From Enterovibrio norvegicus DSM 15893 (GTDB lineage: Bacteria; Pseudomonadota; Gammaproteobacteria; Enterobacterales; Vibrionaceae), in assembly GCF_900115495.1 (NCBI RefSeq), contig NZ_FOWR01000001.1:45669-109668 (forward strand): a DNA stretch of 64,000 nucleotides, read 5' to 3'. A program made the translations under genes and the position numbers. Under the pieces are notes generated by a model that worked only from the letters and a program-made list of their open reading frames with translations, ran no database searches and was not told the DNA's origin. Below, one piece after another: positions 42,063-51,623 of this stretch. Every line of letters starts with the position of its first letter. The first letter of the stretch is position 1.

Positions 42063-42276
42063 TGTAAAATATTTTTACACATCGTCTCGTGATTGGCATC
42101 GACTATGCATGCATTTAATACAGCAAATGAGTGTTCTGTTAGTAGGGGTGAAACCTCCTGCCAAGGAGCAAAGTGCTGTGAGTCGGCGCAGAAGAACGGA
42201 AATTCGCAGGCGTTACACAGCATAATGGATTAATGTCTTATATGTACGACATGTCGTCGATAGGAGAATTTACAGT
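42063..42276 (+). promoter_or_regulatory. Structured leader and palindromes before DnaJ-related gene
   Basis: TGTAAAATATTTTTACA at 42063-42079 is a 17-base palindrome. The following roughly 200 bases hold several potential stems: AGGGGT/ACCTCCT near 42144, AGCA/TGCT at 42167, CTGC/GCAG closing about 42158-42191, and the perfect palindrome ACGACATGTCGT at 42246-42257. A long structured 5' leader is possible. No known riboswitch consensus fits fully. Confidence 0.4.
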
Positions 42277-42885
42277 ATGCTTGCTGAACAACGGGATGAC
42301 ATTGATAACCCCCTGATCTGGCCGATTCTGAGCGTGCTTGAAGAATCTCACCAAAGCTGGAAGGTTCACTACCTGATGTCTGAGCTACAGAAGAAGACCA
42401 TCATGGATCATTTAGACGATGACCTTCAACTGGATCTCTTCAAGCGTAATTTTCTCATCATGAACGCCCTATACCAACTGCAAGAAATGCTGCTTCCTCA
42501 GCAGTGGTTGCAAGTAGAGTCGATGGACATTCAATTAAAATGGCGCGGCGCAAGCTCAGGGTTTGTCCAACATGAAATCAATCGCGACGATCCCTTGCGT
42601 GAATATTACATGGACTGGAAAAACTACGATGCGCAACTCGAAGATGTGCGTGATTTGCTTTCCTCTTTCTGGAAGCGTTATCAGCAGCACGTTGGACATT
42701 GCAGTGAGACAACGGTCGAGCGTAAAAATGCGCTGTCAGCGTTGGGATTGTCGGTGGATGCGTCGGATTTAGAGATACGCCGTCAGTGGCGAAAAATGGC
42801 GCTAAAATGGCACCCAGACCGTCCAGAAGGCGATGCCGCTACATTCCGCACTATGTGTGAAGCGTGGCAAAGTTTACGCCTTTAG
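42277..42885 (+). CDS. DnaJ-related co-chaperone-like protein
   Basis: A 202-residue protein of the DnaJ-related family. The N-terminal two thirds is the family-specific helical domain (NPLIWPILSVLEE, VHYLMSELQ, FKRNFLIMNALYQLQEML). The C-terminal 55 residues form a J domain read as ALSALGLSVDASDLEIRRQWRKMALKWHPDRPEGD, with the diagnostic HPD triad at WHPDRP. J domains stimulate DnaK ATPase. Having the J domain at the C-terminus is normal for this group. The ribosome site AGGAGAATTTACAGT is strong. The role in the cell is unknown. Confidence 0.9.
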   Translation: MLAEQRDDIDNPLIWPILSVLEESHQSWKVHYLMSELQKKTIMDHLDDDLQLDLFKRNFLIMNALYQLQEMLLPQQWLQVESMDIQLKWRGASSGFVQHEINRDDPLREYYMDWKNYDAQLEDVRDLLSSFWKRYQQHVGHCSETTVERKNALSALGLSVDASDLEIRRQWRKMALKWHPDRPEGDAATFRTMCEAWQSLRL

Positions 42886-42936
42886 GCGTGTCGCCAACAA
42901 TTAGGTCTGTCGCCAACAATGTACCCATGATTTCGA

Positions 42937-42967
42937 AAAGCCAGTATCAACCGATGCTGGCTTTTTT
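42937..42967. terminator. Bidirectional terminator overlapping the EamA gene end
   Basis: AAAAGCCAGTATC AACC GATGCTGGCTTTT followed by TT. The right arm encodes the last codons of the convergent EamA-family gene. Confidence 0.87.
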
Positions 42968-43831
42968 GTTGAGTGCGCGCTTTTCATTTGCCGCTGAGAC
43001 GGTGAACAATATCAGGGTCAATAAGACAATGCCTCCGCCGATCAGTACATTCTGGCTCGGCACTTCCCCCAACCCCCACCAAACGAATAATGGGCCCAAA
43101 ATCGCCTCCAAAAGCATGAACAAGTTGGCATGCGCCGCAGGTAGATAGCGAGGACCAATGGATATCAGTACGAAGGAAAGTGGCACTACACCCACACAAA
43201 GGATCAAGATATAAACCCACTCTTGTTTGGTGAGCGCGAAAGGTTCAGCGCCTGCAATAAGGGCAATGATCATGGTGAAAAAGCCGCCAAGCACAAGGTA
43301 CAAATGTGCATTCTTGCTTTGCGTTTTGCGTAGGATAACAAAGTAAGAGGCCAGCATAAAAGCCGTGACTAACGCCATCAAATTACCGATCGAGGCGTCA
43401 GGCAATGCGGTATCACTGAACACAAACACAATGCCTGCTGTCGCAGCGACAATGGCGATGAGAGTGCGTCTATCAACACGCTCTTTGAGGAAAAAGTAGG
43501 CGAGCAGGGCACTGATTAAGGGGCTGACATTAATGATGATTAATGTGCTGGCAACTTGTGTCATTTCAATAGAGAGCACAAAGCATATCGTCGACAAGGA
43601 GAACGCGATTGAGCCAAGAAATAAAGATTTTGTTGGCGCTTTAATAGCCGCAATCGTTTCTTTGGGTTGAATGACGAGTATCACTGCCAGAATAACCACC
43701 ACCGAAAAAAAACCACGCCAAAAAAGCAATGTCCACTCTGAGGAATGTATTAGTCGAATCAATAAGCTATCGACACTCAGCAAGGTGATGCCGACCAACA
43801 TCGCCCACGTCCCTTTATAAATCGGCGACAC
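42947..43831 (-). CDS. EamA/DMT family transporter
   Basis: A 294-residue inner membrane protein with about ten TM helices arranged as two EamA repeats (about residues 8-138 and 150-285), each ending in the typical ISALLAYFFLKERVD and LGPLFVWWGLGEVPS segments. Members export amino acids, nucleosides or other small metabolites, and the substrate here is unknown. The longest frame starts at GTG 43837, directly abutting AAGGAG, which leaves no spacing. GTG at 43831 gives the normal five- to six-base spacing, so I prefer it. Its last codons form one arm of a terminator shared with the DnaJ-related gene. Confidence 0.9.
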   Translation of the reverse strand: MSPIYKGTWAMLVGITLLSVDSLLIRLIHSSEWTLLFWRGFFSVVVILAVILVIQPKETIAAIKAPTKSLFLGSIAFSLSTICFVLSIEMTQVASTLIIINVSPLISALLAYFFLKERVDRRTLIAIVAATAGIVFVFSDTALPDASIGNLMALVTAFMLASYFVILRKTQSKNAHLYLVLGGFFTMIIALIAGAEPFALTKQEWVYILILCVGVVPLSFVLISIGPRYLPAAHANLFMLLEAILGPLFVWWGLGEVPSQNVLIGGGIVLLTLILFTVSAANEKRALNKKASIG

Positions 43832-44037
43832 AGCCACTCCTTAGCGTTTTGTTTTGGCGATTTGGTTTCGTCTCTCCCATTCTTGGGTCAACGTTTTATT
43901 TCAGGTATTCGGTAAACCGTTTTCAGTATAAATGTAGATGCAAACAGGCTTTTGCTTTTTCTCACTTTATCAACCGAATGTCGCCGTCTACGCTTATATA
44001 AAACAAATGTCACGAACATAAGATTTTCGGAGACGAA

Positions 44038-47000
44038 ATGAGATCAATTCGGCACGTATATTTTGCCTTCATGGGATTCATTCTTTTTCTAGGCGCATCC
44101 ATTATTTTTGCAGTTATCCGCTCTGAAGCGCTGAGTGAAGATATCAACGAGATTTATGAGCAACGTCATCAACAATATGCATTAGCCATTGAGCTTAAAC
44201 AAAGTTCTGACTTGTTAACGCTGTTCGCGCGCAACTATTCCGTCACGACAAACAATCGGTGGCGTTACTTGTTTGAGCAGGTAAAAGCGGTGCGAGATGG
44301 GCGGCTCCCTATGCCAGCAGGGTACAATTTCGACTATTGGTCACAGCTTTCTGATCCTAGCTACGAAGTGAGTCAGCCAGAGATCCCCATCCGCCCTGAC
44401 TATCCTTCTTTGCTGAGCAGATTGCGTGATGTGGGTATCAGTGAAGCGCATTTGGCGTTTTTGACACAAGCGCTCTCGCGCTCACAAGACCTGATCGATA
44501 TTGAACAGTCGGCAATGGATCTGATCCAAGGTCGCAAGCGCACTGCGCGTGGAATCGAACGCGTATTACCTGATTCAGAACTTGCACAGCAAATGCTGTT
44601 TGGGGCTGATTACATCCATGAAAAAAACAAGATCATGGGCCCAATTGGTGCTTTCTATGACACGATAGAAAAGAGCACGCGCTTAGAGTTAGAGAGCTTG
44701 ATACAGAGTAAGCGCAACATGGATGGCATTGTTGTTTCCATGGCTTATCTGCTGATAATCTCCGTCGCTGCGACAACCATTTTGCTTTGGGTACGTTTCT
44801 TGAAGCCGCTAGACAATATTCGCAGCACAATTGTCAGCAAGGTTAAGGACAAACAGTTTGAATTCAAGTTGGACGTGGAAAGCCAAGGTGAGCTTAAAGA
44901 TCTCGCTTCGGCGCAAAACAAGGTACTAGAAGAAATTGCAGAACGGTTTGAGTTTAGTCGCCAGATAAAAGCGTTTTCTGATTTGATTCGAGGCTGTGCC
45001 GATACGCGCTCCCTTGGTATTGAAGTGCCAACGTTCTTCTCGCAACGATTCGAAATCCCTTATTCAGCCATTTATTGCGTGAGAAATGAAAAGCTTCATC
45101 TCATTGGCGGTGTGGGTGTTGATGAACAAACAAAAGTGATGGAAGCGGAGAGTGTTTCATTCCATCGCACTATCATTCGTACCAAAGAATTCTTGCGCAT
45201 TCGTAACCAAGACGAAAAGTTCACCCTAACGCTACCAGCAGGGTTGTTAAAGCTCGAGGAAATGTATTTCATTCCACTGTTTGTAAACAGTGAAATGGTG
45301 GGCGTGTTGGAATTGGGCTCGGTGCGTGTGCTTTCTGACAAAGAAATAGATTGGCTCTCCGAAGCGCAAGAGGATTTGGCCGTGGGCATTCAGCTCACCA
45401 TGAACGCAGAGCTTCAGGTAGAAGCTGAGCGCAGAATCTCAGAACAGCTCAAACTTAACCAACAAATCATCAATGCAATGCCTAACCCAACCTACTTCCG
45501 CGACACAGAAGGCAAGTACATTGGGGTTAATGACGCGTTCACAGACTTCCTTGGTTTGTTCTTTGTTGATGTGGTGGATAAATCGCCCGATGAGCTCTTT
45601 AAAGAAGACGTTTCCACCATGTTTGCTGAGAAGGAAAAAGCCCTTCTCGAAAACCCAGGTTCACACGTTTATGACATCGAACTCGCCAACGCAGAAGGGG
45701 ATGTGCGCATCCTGACGGTGTATGAAGCAACCTATTATGGCGGTGATGGGCAACCACTCGGTATCGTGGGTCTCTTCGTTGATGTGACAACGCAAAAACG
45801 CCTAGAAACTGACTTGATTGGTGCGAAAGACCAAGCCACAGAAGCCAGTAAGGCCAAAGGCGAATTCTTGGCAAACATGAGCCACGAAATTCGTACACCA
45901 ATGAATGCCATCCTAGGGATGTCGCACTTAGCCTTGCTGACGGATCTCAACGACAAACAACGCAATTATGTTGGCAACATAGAAAAAGCGGGTAAATCGT
46001 TACTCGGCATCATCAATGACATTCTTGATTTCTCGAAAATCGAGGCGGGTAAACTCTCTGTTGAGCACATTGAGTTCAGGTTCAGCGAAGTGTTGGACAA
46101 CATTAGCAACATCATTTCAGTGAAAGCCAAAGAGAAAGAGCTCGAGCTTATCTTTGATATTGACCCAGACCTTCCTGACGACTTGGTGGGTGACCCATTA
46201 CGTCTTGGTCAGATCATTATCAATCTCACGGGTAACTCAGTGAAGTTCACCGACAGTGGGGAAATCATCATCCGTGCACGTAAAGTGTCTGATGGGGATG
46301 AAGTGGTCGAGATCCAGTTCGACATTGAGGATACCGGCATCGGTATGAGCGATGAGCAAATGGAGCGTCTGTTCCAGTCATTCTCTCAAGCAGATGGTTC
46401 TATCACCCGCAAATACGGCGGTACAGGACTTGGTCTCACCATTTCTAAGAGTTTCGTTGAACTCATGGGCGGTCGCATTTGGGTAGAAAGTGAGACGGGT
46501 AAAGGCTCTACGTTCTCGTTCACTATTCGTTGTGGCCGCAGTGATTCAAGTATCAAAGAACAAGTGGCGAAAAGCACCATTCTTAACGATAAACGCGTGT
46601 TGGTGGTGGATGATAACCAAGCCTCGCGCGATATCATGTATGCCTTGCTTGATAACTTAGATCTGCGCGTTGCGGCGGTATCTAACGGTGAGGAAGCTGT
46701 ATTCGAAGTTGAAAATGCCTGTAAAGGGAATGATGGCTTCGATGTGGTGGTCATGGACTGGAAAATGCCGGGCATTAACGGTGATGAAGCCACCATGCAA
46801 ATTCAAGAACTGCCTTTGAATAAAATGCCCAAAGTCATTCTTGCCAGTGCATACGGTGAAGATGCAGGCTTGATCACCGATGACATGCAGGATTTGTTTG
46901 ATGCAACCCTCGTGAAACCCATCAACCCGTCTTCTTTGTTTGATGCACTCATGGAAGCGTTCGGAAAAGAAGAGCTGAAACTGGTTAATGCGCGAGATAT

Positions 47001-48090
47001 TGAAGAGAAATCGTCAATTGTTTATGACTTTACCGGATTAAATATCCTGTTGGTTGAAGACAACATGATCAACCAGGAAGTCGCGAAGGGTATCTTGGAA
47101 ACCTATAACCCATCGATTGAAGTGGCAGATAACGGGCAAGTCGCCCTCGACCGGGTACAAGAAAAAGCATTTGATATCGTCCTTATGGATATGCAAATGC
47201 CTGTGATGGATGGCGTGACGGCTACGCAGAAAATTCGTGAAATTGAGTCTCTCTCGGGTCTGCCTATTGTCGCCATGACGGCCAATGCGATGGAGCGTGA
47301 TGTTAAGCAATGTAAAGAAGCGGGCATGAATGATCATGTGTCGAAACCTATCGATGTTGATGAATTGATCAGTGCTATCCATAAATGGACATCAGCGTCA
47401 CGGGAAGCGGTGAAGTCGTCAGTCGAGGCGAATGAGAAGAAAGAAACAGAACAGCAGGTTCATGATCTGAGTGATATCGATCCGCTAGTGCTTGATGCCA
47501 ATGAAGGCATTCGTCGAATTGGTGGTAATAGCGTGGCGTACTGGAAAGTCATGACCGCGTTTGTAGAGAGTAAACTGGCGAAAATAGACACGATCAGAGA
47601 AGGCATTGCGCAAGAAAATCGTGATGACGTTGAAATGTTTGCTCACTCCCTGAAAGGTGCCGCTGCGAATGTGTCAGCGAAAGGGTTAGCGGTTTTGGCG
47701 GGTAATTTGGAAGACCAAGCTACGAGTGATGGAAGAATGGAAGCAAGCTTAATGGATAAAATCCAAGCTACGCTGCTGGAAATTCAAAAATACATTCCGA
47801 GCGATGAACCTGTTGAGGAAAAACCGGCACAAGCTTCTTTTGCGGGGTACACACCAAGGGAGTTCCGCATTGAGTTAGAGCAACTCAAAATCCTCTTGAA
47901 TAATTTTGATACTCAAGCTGTTGATTTTGTTGCGGGGATTAAAGAAAGTTCGAAGAGCATGGATGTTGATCTTACGCCTGTAGAAGATGCTATTCGTAAG
48001 TTTGAATACGAGGTTGCCGCGAAGAAACTAGAGATTGTGTTGGAATCTTTAGGTATTGATGAAGAAGAGAATACACCAACATTGTTTTAG
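44038..48090 (+). CDS. Large hybrid sensor kinase with two receivers and HPt
   Basis: A 1350-residue inner membrane phosphorelay protein. TM1 lies at about residues 8-28 and a helical periplasmic sensor at 29-230. TM2 at about 232-255 leads to a HAMP-like linker, a GAF-like domain (about 310-465) and a PAS domain (about 475-590). HisKA has His at about 617 in NMSHEIRTPMNAILG, and the ATPase domain follows to about 835 (DDTGIGM-type N and G boxes, GGTGLGLTIS). Receiver 1 has Asp in VVVMDWKMPG. Receiver 2 has Asp in IVLMDMQMPVMDG. The HPt domain has His in AHSLKGAAAN, about 1203. The order resembles TorS/BarA-type tripartite kinases with an extra receiver. No response regulator gene is adjacent, so its output partner is unknown. 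CGGAGACGAA precedes the ATG. Confidence 0.95.
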   Translation: MRSIRHVYFAFMGFILFLGASIIFAVIRSEALSEDINEIYEQRHQQYALAIELKQSSDLLTLFARNYSVTTNNRWRYLFEQVKAVRDGRLPMPAGYNFDYWSQLSDPSYEVSQPEIPIRPDYPSLLSRLRDVGISEAHLAFLTQALSRSQDLIDIEQSAMDLIQGRKRTARGIERVLPDSELAQQMLFGADYIHEKNKIMGPIGAFYDTIEKSTRLELESLIQSKRNMDGIVVSMAYLLIISVAATTILLWVRFLKPLDNIRSTIVSKVKDKQFEFKLDVESQGELKDLASAQNKVLEEIAERFEFSRQIKAFSDLIRGCADTRSLGIEVPTFFSQRFEIPYSAIYCVRNEKLHLIGGVGVDEQTKVMEAESVSFHRTIIRTKEFLRIRNQDEKFTLTLPAGLLKLEEMYFIPLFVNSEMVGVLELGSVRVLSDKEIDWLSEAQEDLAVGIQLTMNAELQVEAERRISEQLKLNQQIINAMPNPTYFRDTEGKYIGVNDAFTDFLGLFFVDVVDKSPDELFKEDVSTMFAEKEKALLENPGSHVYDIELANAEGDVRILTVYEATYYGGDGQPLGIVGLFVDVTTQKRLETDLIGAKDQATEASKAKGEFLANMSHEIRTPMNAILGMSHLALLTDLNDKQRNYVGNIEKAGKSLLGIINDILDFSKIEAGKLSVEHIEFRFSEVLDNISNIISVKAKEKELELIFDIDPDLPDDLVGDPLRLGQIIINLTGNSVKFTDSGEIIIRARKVSDGDEVVEIQFDIEDTGIGMSDEQMERLFQSFSQADGSITRKYGGTGLGLTISKSFVELMGGRIWVESETGKGSTFSFTIRCGRSDSSIKEQVAKSTILNDKRVLVVDDNQASRDIMYALLDNLDLRVAAVSNGEEAVFEVENACKGNDGFDVVVMDWKMPGINGDEATMQIQELPLNKMPKVILASAYGEDAGLITDDMQDLFDATLVKPINPSSLFDALMEAFGKEELKLVNARDIEEKSSIVYDFTGLNILLVEDNMINQEVAKGILETYNPSIEVADNGQVALDRVQEKAFDIVLMDMQMPVMDGVTATQKIREIESLSGLPIVAMTANAMERDVKQCKEAGMNDHVSKPIDVDELISAIHKWTSASREAVKSSVEANEKKETEQQVHDLSDIDPLVLDANEGIRRIGGNSVAYWKVMTAFVESKLAKIDTIREGIAQENRDDVEMFAHSLKGAAANVSAKGLAVLAGNLEDQATSDGRMEASLMDKIQATLLEIQKYIPSDEPVEEKPAQASFAGYTPREFRIELEQLKILLNNFDTQAVDFVAGIKESSKSMDVDLTPVEDAIRKFEYEVAAKKLEIVLESLGIDEEENTPTLF

Positions 48091-48138
48091 GTTAGAGATG
48101 CACAACGCAGTACAACAGAAATAAAGCCAACGAAAACA

Positions 48139-48173
48139 AAAAGGCCGCTCAATGAATATTGTGCGGCTTTTTC
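48139..48173. terminator. Terminator after the hybrid kinase gene
   Basis: AAGGCCGC TCAAT GAAT ATTGT GCGGCTT with A- and T-runs on the two sides. It can serve both convergent genes. Confidence 0.87.
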
Positions 48174-48221
48174 AATGGGTCAGTTAGGTGACCAGAAAGC
48201 GATGTTAATCGTGAAACGCGA

Positions 48222-48518
48222 TTACTTCGCCAGAGAACGGCTACGCAGTTCAAAAATTAATTTTTCGGCGCTGCATTCAAATTTCAGGCGAACTTTTAGC
48301 GGATTAAGCGCCAGTTCTGCAGATTCATCCAGATCGTGCACCACAGCGTCATTGACTTGCTTCGCCAGTGCTAGGTATGCATTGAATTCAGCGATAGCGA
48401 TTGTTTTATCTTCTGCAAAGATCTCAACTTCAGCCACGTCATCGCCTTCGCTGATTACGTAACCCATTTCAGCGGTCACGCCGCACGCTTCGCATACTTG
48501 AAATTCTTCCTGACTCAT
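48222..48518 (-). CDS. YfcZ/YiiS family protein
   Basis: A 98-residue cytosolic protein of the YfcZ/YiiS (DUF406) family. It has the N-terminal CEACG motif (VCEACGVTAEMGYVISEGDD) and a conserved helical remainder (YLALAKQVNDAVVHDL, LKFECSAEKLIFELRSRSL). The function of the family is not established. E. coli YfcZ lies near fatty acid degradation genes, and here the next gene is an acyl-CoA synthetase homologue, though a terminator at 48678-48707 separates them. The ATG at 48518 with GAGAGAG upstream is preferred to the GTG two codons before. Confidence 0.9.
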   Translation of the reverse strand: MSQEEFQVCEACGVTAEMGYVISEGDDVAEVEIFAEDKTIAIAEFNAYLALAKQVNDAVVHDLDESAELALNPLKVRLKFECSAEKLIFELRSRSLAK

Positions 48519-48677
48519 GAGCACTCTCTCGATGATGGGGATAATAGTAAGATTCGCCCTTCGGCTATTTCGTAATATTACTACATTTAACGTTGGTCTT
48601 TGTAGGGTTTTTTCGTGGTTCTCGCGAAGAGTAAGGTGTGAATGTGTACGATCAGTGTGATTGAATTCATCGCCAAC

Positions 48678-48707
48678 AAAAAGAAAGCGGACCTATTAGT
48701 CCGCTTT
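48678..48707 (-). terminator. Terminator of the acyl-CoA synthetase gene
   Basis: On the minus strand AAAGCGGAC TAATAG GTCCGCTTT followed by CTTTTTG. Confidence 0.9.
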
Positions 48708-48734
48708 GATTTGAAAAGGATTAGAGAGAGAACA

Positions 48735-50381
48735 TTATTCTTCCCATTGCACCAATTTGTCTGATGGCCATGTCGCGCCCAGGTCGTGATACTTCTTCTC
48801 GATCAAGTGGCGACGGATCTTCAACGTTGGCGTGAGCAAGCCGTTTTCAACGCTCCATGGTTCTTTGATTAGCAGCACCCCCTTAATTTTTGCGTGTGCT
48901 TCTAATTCACCGTTAATGGTGTCGATGATGCGTTTTAAGCGACGCTCATAGCGTTCTGGGTCGAAGTTTGGAAACTCTTGAGGCAGAGCAAGCAATACAG
49001 GGCCTGGCATGCCTGAGCCCACGAGACACATCATTTCGATGTTGCTGAGTTCAAACAAACGTTTTTCGATCGGCACAGGGCTGACAAATTTCCCTTTGGC
49101 AGTCTTAAAGGTGTCGTTCTTGCGGCCTTGAATACTGAGGAAGCCTTCGCTATCCAAGTCACCGATATCACCGGTGTGAAGCCAACCATCAATGATAGTT
49201 TCAGCAGACGCCTCGGGATTCTTGTAATAGCCAGCAAACAAGCCTTCACCACTGACAAGGATTTCGCCATCAGCGGCGATTTTAATATCAACCCCAGGGC
49301 CTGCATTGCCCACAGTACCGATTTTGTCGGCACGGAACGGGTAGTTCAGTGTGCTGTAGGCAAATGACTCGGTCATGCCCCACGCTTCCGTGATGTTTAA
49401 TCCAAGACGTTCATACCAACGCAACAGCGCGGCAGAAACAGGCGCAGAGCCACAACCCAGCACGCGGGCTTGGTCGAGACCTAGGTTTTTGGCGACTTTC
49501 TTCTTAATCAAACCAGACACGAAAGGAATGCTGAGTAGCAAGTTCAGTTTGCCGTCTGGCAGTTTTTGCTGAATACGTTGCTGGAACAACGTCCACAAGC
49601 GCGGCACCGAGATAAACAGCGTTGGTTGCTGCATTTTCACATCATCGATAAAGGTATCGAGTGATTCAGGGAATGCAGTACAAATACCAGACATCATCGC
49701 AGAGCCCATGATGTAGACGCGCTCTGTAATGTGTGCGAGTGGCAAGTAAGAGAACAAACGCTCTCCGCCCACCATGCCGATATGGTCAATCAGGCGCTGC
49801 GCCGACCATGCGAATGCACCGTAGGTCAGCATTGCGCCTTTGGGTAAGCCTGATGTGCCCGAAGTGTAAACAATCGACATCAGATCATCGTCGGCGTGTT
49901 CAGGGTTGACATCCGCTCGGTCGTGTTGGGCGACCAAATCTGACCAATCATACCCGCAGTTGATGGTCGGGTAGGGCATGGCGATGGTTTGTAGGTTGCT
50001 GCGTGAGACCAAGGTGTCTTTCAGCGCTTTTGTGTCGTCGAGCTTGCCAACAAAGAGGGCTTTTGCCTCACTGTGGTCAAGCACATGTCCAATGGTATCT
50101 CCACCGGCGGTAGGGAAAATCGGTACGCTAACGTAGCTTCCCAACATCATTGCCAAATCAGCAATGAACCATTCGGCACAGTTTTTTGAGATTAGACCGA
50201 CTTTGTCACCCGGTTCTAAGCCCATTCCACGTAAGGCCGTAACGATCCTCAGTGCCTGATCGACGGCGTCTGAGTATGTGAAGTCTGTAAATTGGCGATT
50301 GATGATTTGTCGTAGAAAGATTTCATCAGGGCGTTCATCAGCCCATCGCAGCATTTGTTGATATGGTTTTGGTTGACCCAT
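48735..50381 (-). CDS. AMP-forming long-chain acyl-CoA synthetase-like protein
   Basis: A 548-residue member of the ANL superfamily. The AMP-binding loop reads IVYTSGTSGLPKGAML (about residues 170-185). Then come the A5 motif AWGMTESFA, the A7/A8 hinge WLHTGDIGDLDSEGFLSIQGRKND, and a variant C-terminal lysine region. The hinge is followed by FKTAKGKFVSPVPIEKRLF, typical of the long-chain (FAA1-like) branch found as a second acyl-CoA synthetase in Vibrionaceae. It activates fatty acids with ATP and CoA. A product role in membrane or storage lipid is possible but unproven. It is a single gene, divergent from luxT. Confidence 0.92.
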   Translation of the reverse strand: MGQPKPYQQMLRWADERPDEIFLRQIINRQFTDFTYSDAVDQALRIVTALRGMGLEPGDKVGLISKNCAEWFIADLAMMLGSYVSVPIFPTAGGDTIGHVLDHSEAKALFVGKLDDTKALKDTLVSRSNLQTIAMPYPTINCGYDWSDLVAQHDRADVNPEHADDDLMSIVYTSGTSGLPKGAMLTYGAFAWSAQRLIDHIGMVGGERLFSYLPLAHITERVYIMGSAMMSGICTAFPESLDTFIDDVKMQQPTLFISVPRLWTLFQQRIQQKLPDGKLNLLLSIPFVSGLIKKKVAKNLGLDQARVLGCGSAPVSAALLRWYERLGLNITEAWGMTESFAYSTLNYPFRADKIGTVGNAGPGVDIKIAADGEILVSGEGLFAGYYKNPEASAETIIDGWLHTGDIGDLDSEGFLSIQGRKNDTFKTAKGKFVSPVPIEKRLFELSNIEMMCLVGSGMPGPVLLALPQEFPNFDPERYERRLKRIIDTINGELEAHAKIKGVLLIKEPWSVENGLLTPTLKIRRHLIEKKYHDLGATWPSDKLVQWEE

Positions 50382-50857
50382 AACGGACCCCGTATAACTG
50401 AAGGGAAGAGGTTAATCGTTCTAATTATATGTTATTAAGTTGTTAAACTAAGATTCGAGCCATGGTTTGGTCAAGTTGTTCTTTCAAACGCTTGTTCAAA
50501 TTTTGAAGCTGGTAACGAAGACGCATTGACATTTGTGCACTCATACAAAGAATAACACCTTGGTTTCATGGTGTTATCGATTCATCTTACAATCTCCCGC
50601 GTCAAACCTTACTCGCTTCACGCTTCTTACAATTTCGCGAACAATATGCTCATATAATAGACATATGTACTATCTTTAAGATCGCGAGTTAACGATGGGT
50701 GGTCGGTAAATTACCCTCGATTTCCGCTACAACAAAAAGCAAATGCGCGCCTAAAAATACTATTCACTCAACAGCGCGCGTGCTGGTCGCAGAGAGGTCG
50801 GACGTTCTGAAGCCTGCACTTACTCCATATGGAAGCCAGGAAACAGGGATTAGAGAT
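50382..50857. other. Intergenic region between acyl-CoA synthetase and luxT
   Basis: About 475 bases. The open frame of luxT runs back to 50699, but this part is not protein-like and is probably leader. TATAATAGACATATG near 50655 looks like a -10 region for luxT. No RNA gene was recognised. Confidence 0.45.
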
Positions 50858-51319
50858 ATGCCAAAGAGAAGCAAAGAAGATACTGAAGTAACGATTCGAC
50901 TGATCCTAGATGCCGTGGTCGATCAACTCGTTACTTTGGGGTATGACAGAATGTCTTACACCACATTGAGCCAGCAAACAGGGATTTCACGAACAGGGAT
51001 AAGCCATCACTTTCCCAAGAAAACCGATTTCATCACACGTCTGGATGATAGGCTGATAGGGATTTTGATTGACCGTTTAGACCTCGATGGCGATAAACGC
51101 AGCTTCATAGACAGCTGGTTGAACGCATTGCGATCAGATAACCGTTTTACCGCCGTACTACGTTTGTTCTTCCTTCATACGGTCTCTTCAGAAAACGCGC
51201 AGGAATTTACAAGCCATGCGAGTAAAAAGCTGCATTCACTTTGCTGCGATCGCTATGGTGACGACTTTGAAAAAGAATTTGAGTGGTTATTAGGAAAGTC
51301 TCTGCTGACCATGGCGTAA
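50858..51319 (+). CDS. luxT: LuxT-type TetR-family regulator
   Basis: A 153-residue TetR-fold DNA-binding protein, the same length as LuxT of Vibrio harveyi. The start MPKRSKEDTEVTI and the helix-turn-helix YTTLSQQTGISRTGISHHFPKKTDF match LuxT closely. In Vibrio, LuxT (SwrZ) represses qrr1 and affects motility, luminescence and virulence gene expression. The ATG at 50858 has AGGGATTAGAGAT upstream and is set by family length. The C-terminal domain is short, with no known ligand. Together with cqsA/cqsS it points to quorum sensing control in this organism. Confidence 0.85.
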   Translation: MPKRSKEDTEVTIRLILDAVVDQLVTLGYDRMSYTTLSQQTGISRTGISHHFPKKTDFITRLDDRLIGILIDRLDLDGDKRSFIDSWLNALRSDNRFTAVLRLFFLHTVSSENAQEFTSHASKKLHSLCCDRYGDDFEKEFEWLLGKSLLTMA

Positions 51320-51394
51320 TCTTCGCCATCTAAGGCACATTAACACGAGAGCGAATACTCTCCCGACCTCGTAAGCTCTCGCCGCTGACACTGG

Positions 51395-51427
51395 AAAAAA
51401 GACGCTCATCTCGAGCGTCTTTTTTTA
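51395..51427 (+). terminator. Terminator after luxT
   Basis: GACGCTC ATCTC GAGCGTC flanked by an A-run and seven T residues. Confidence 0.9.
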
Positions 51428-51623
51428 TTCCATTCTTTGACGAATGATTTACAAAATGACGTTTTTTAACCACATTTTTAACGGCTAAATTGATCTGAAA
51501 CAGTAAATAGCCAAAAACCATTCAATCACCCAAATTTAAGTTGAATAGTTCAAATATAATTTAATAATGGGCGCTTCGGAATCCGAAATCTAGATTTACC
51601 TCCTTTTCCCAATGAGAGTTTTC

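Noticed and set aside
42130-42225. Glycine riboswitch-like match AAGGAGCAAAG / AAATTCGCAGGC
   Set aside because: Only fragments match, the closing stem is missing, and it is downstream of gcvT. Kept only as a structured-leader finding.
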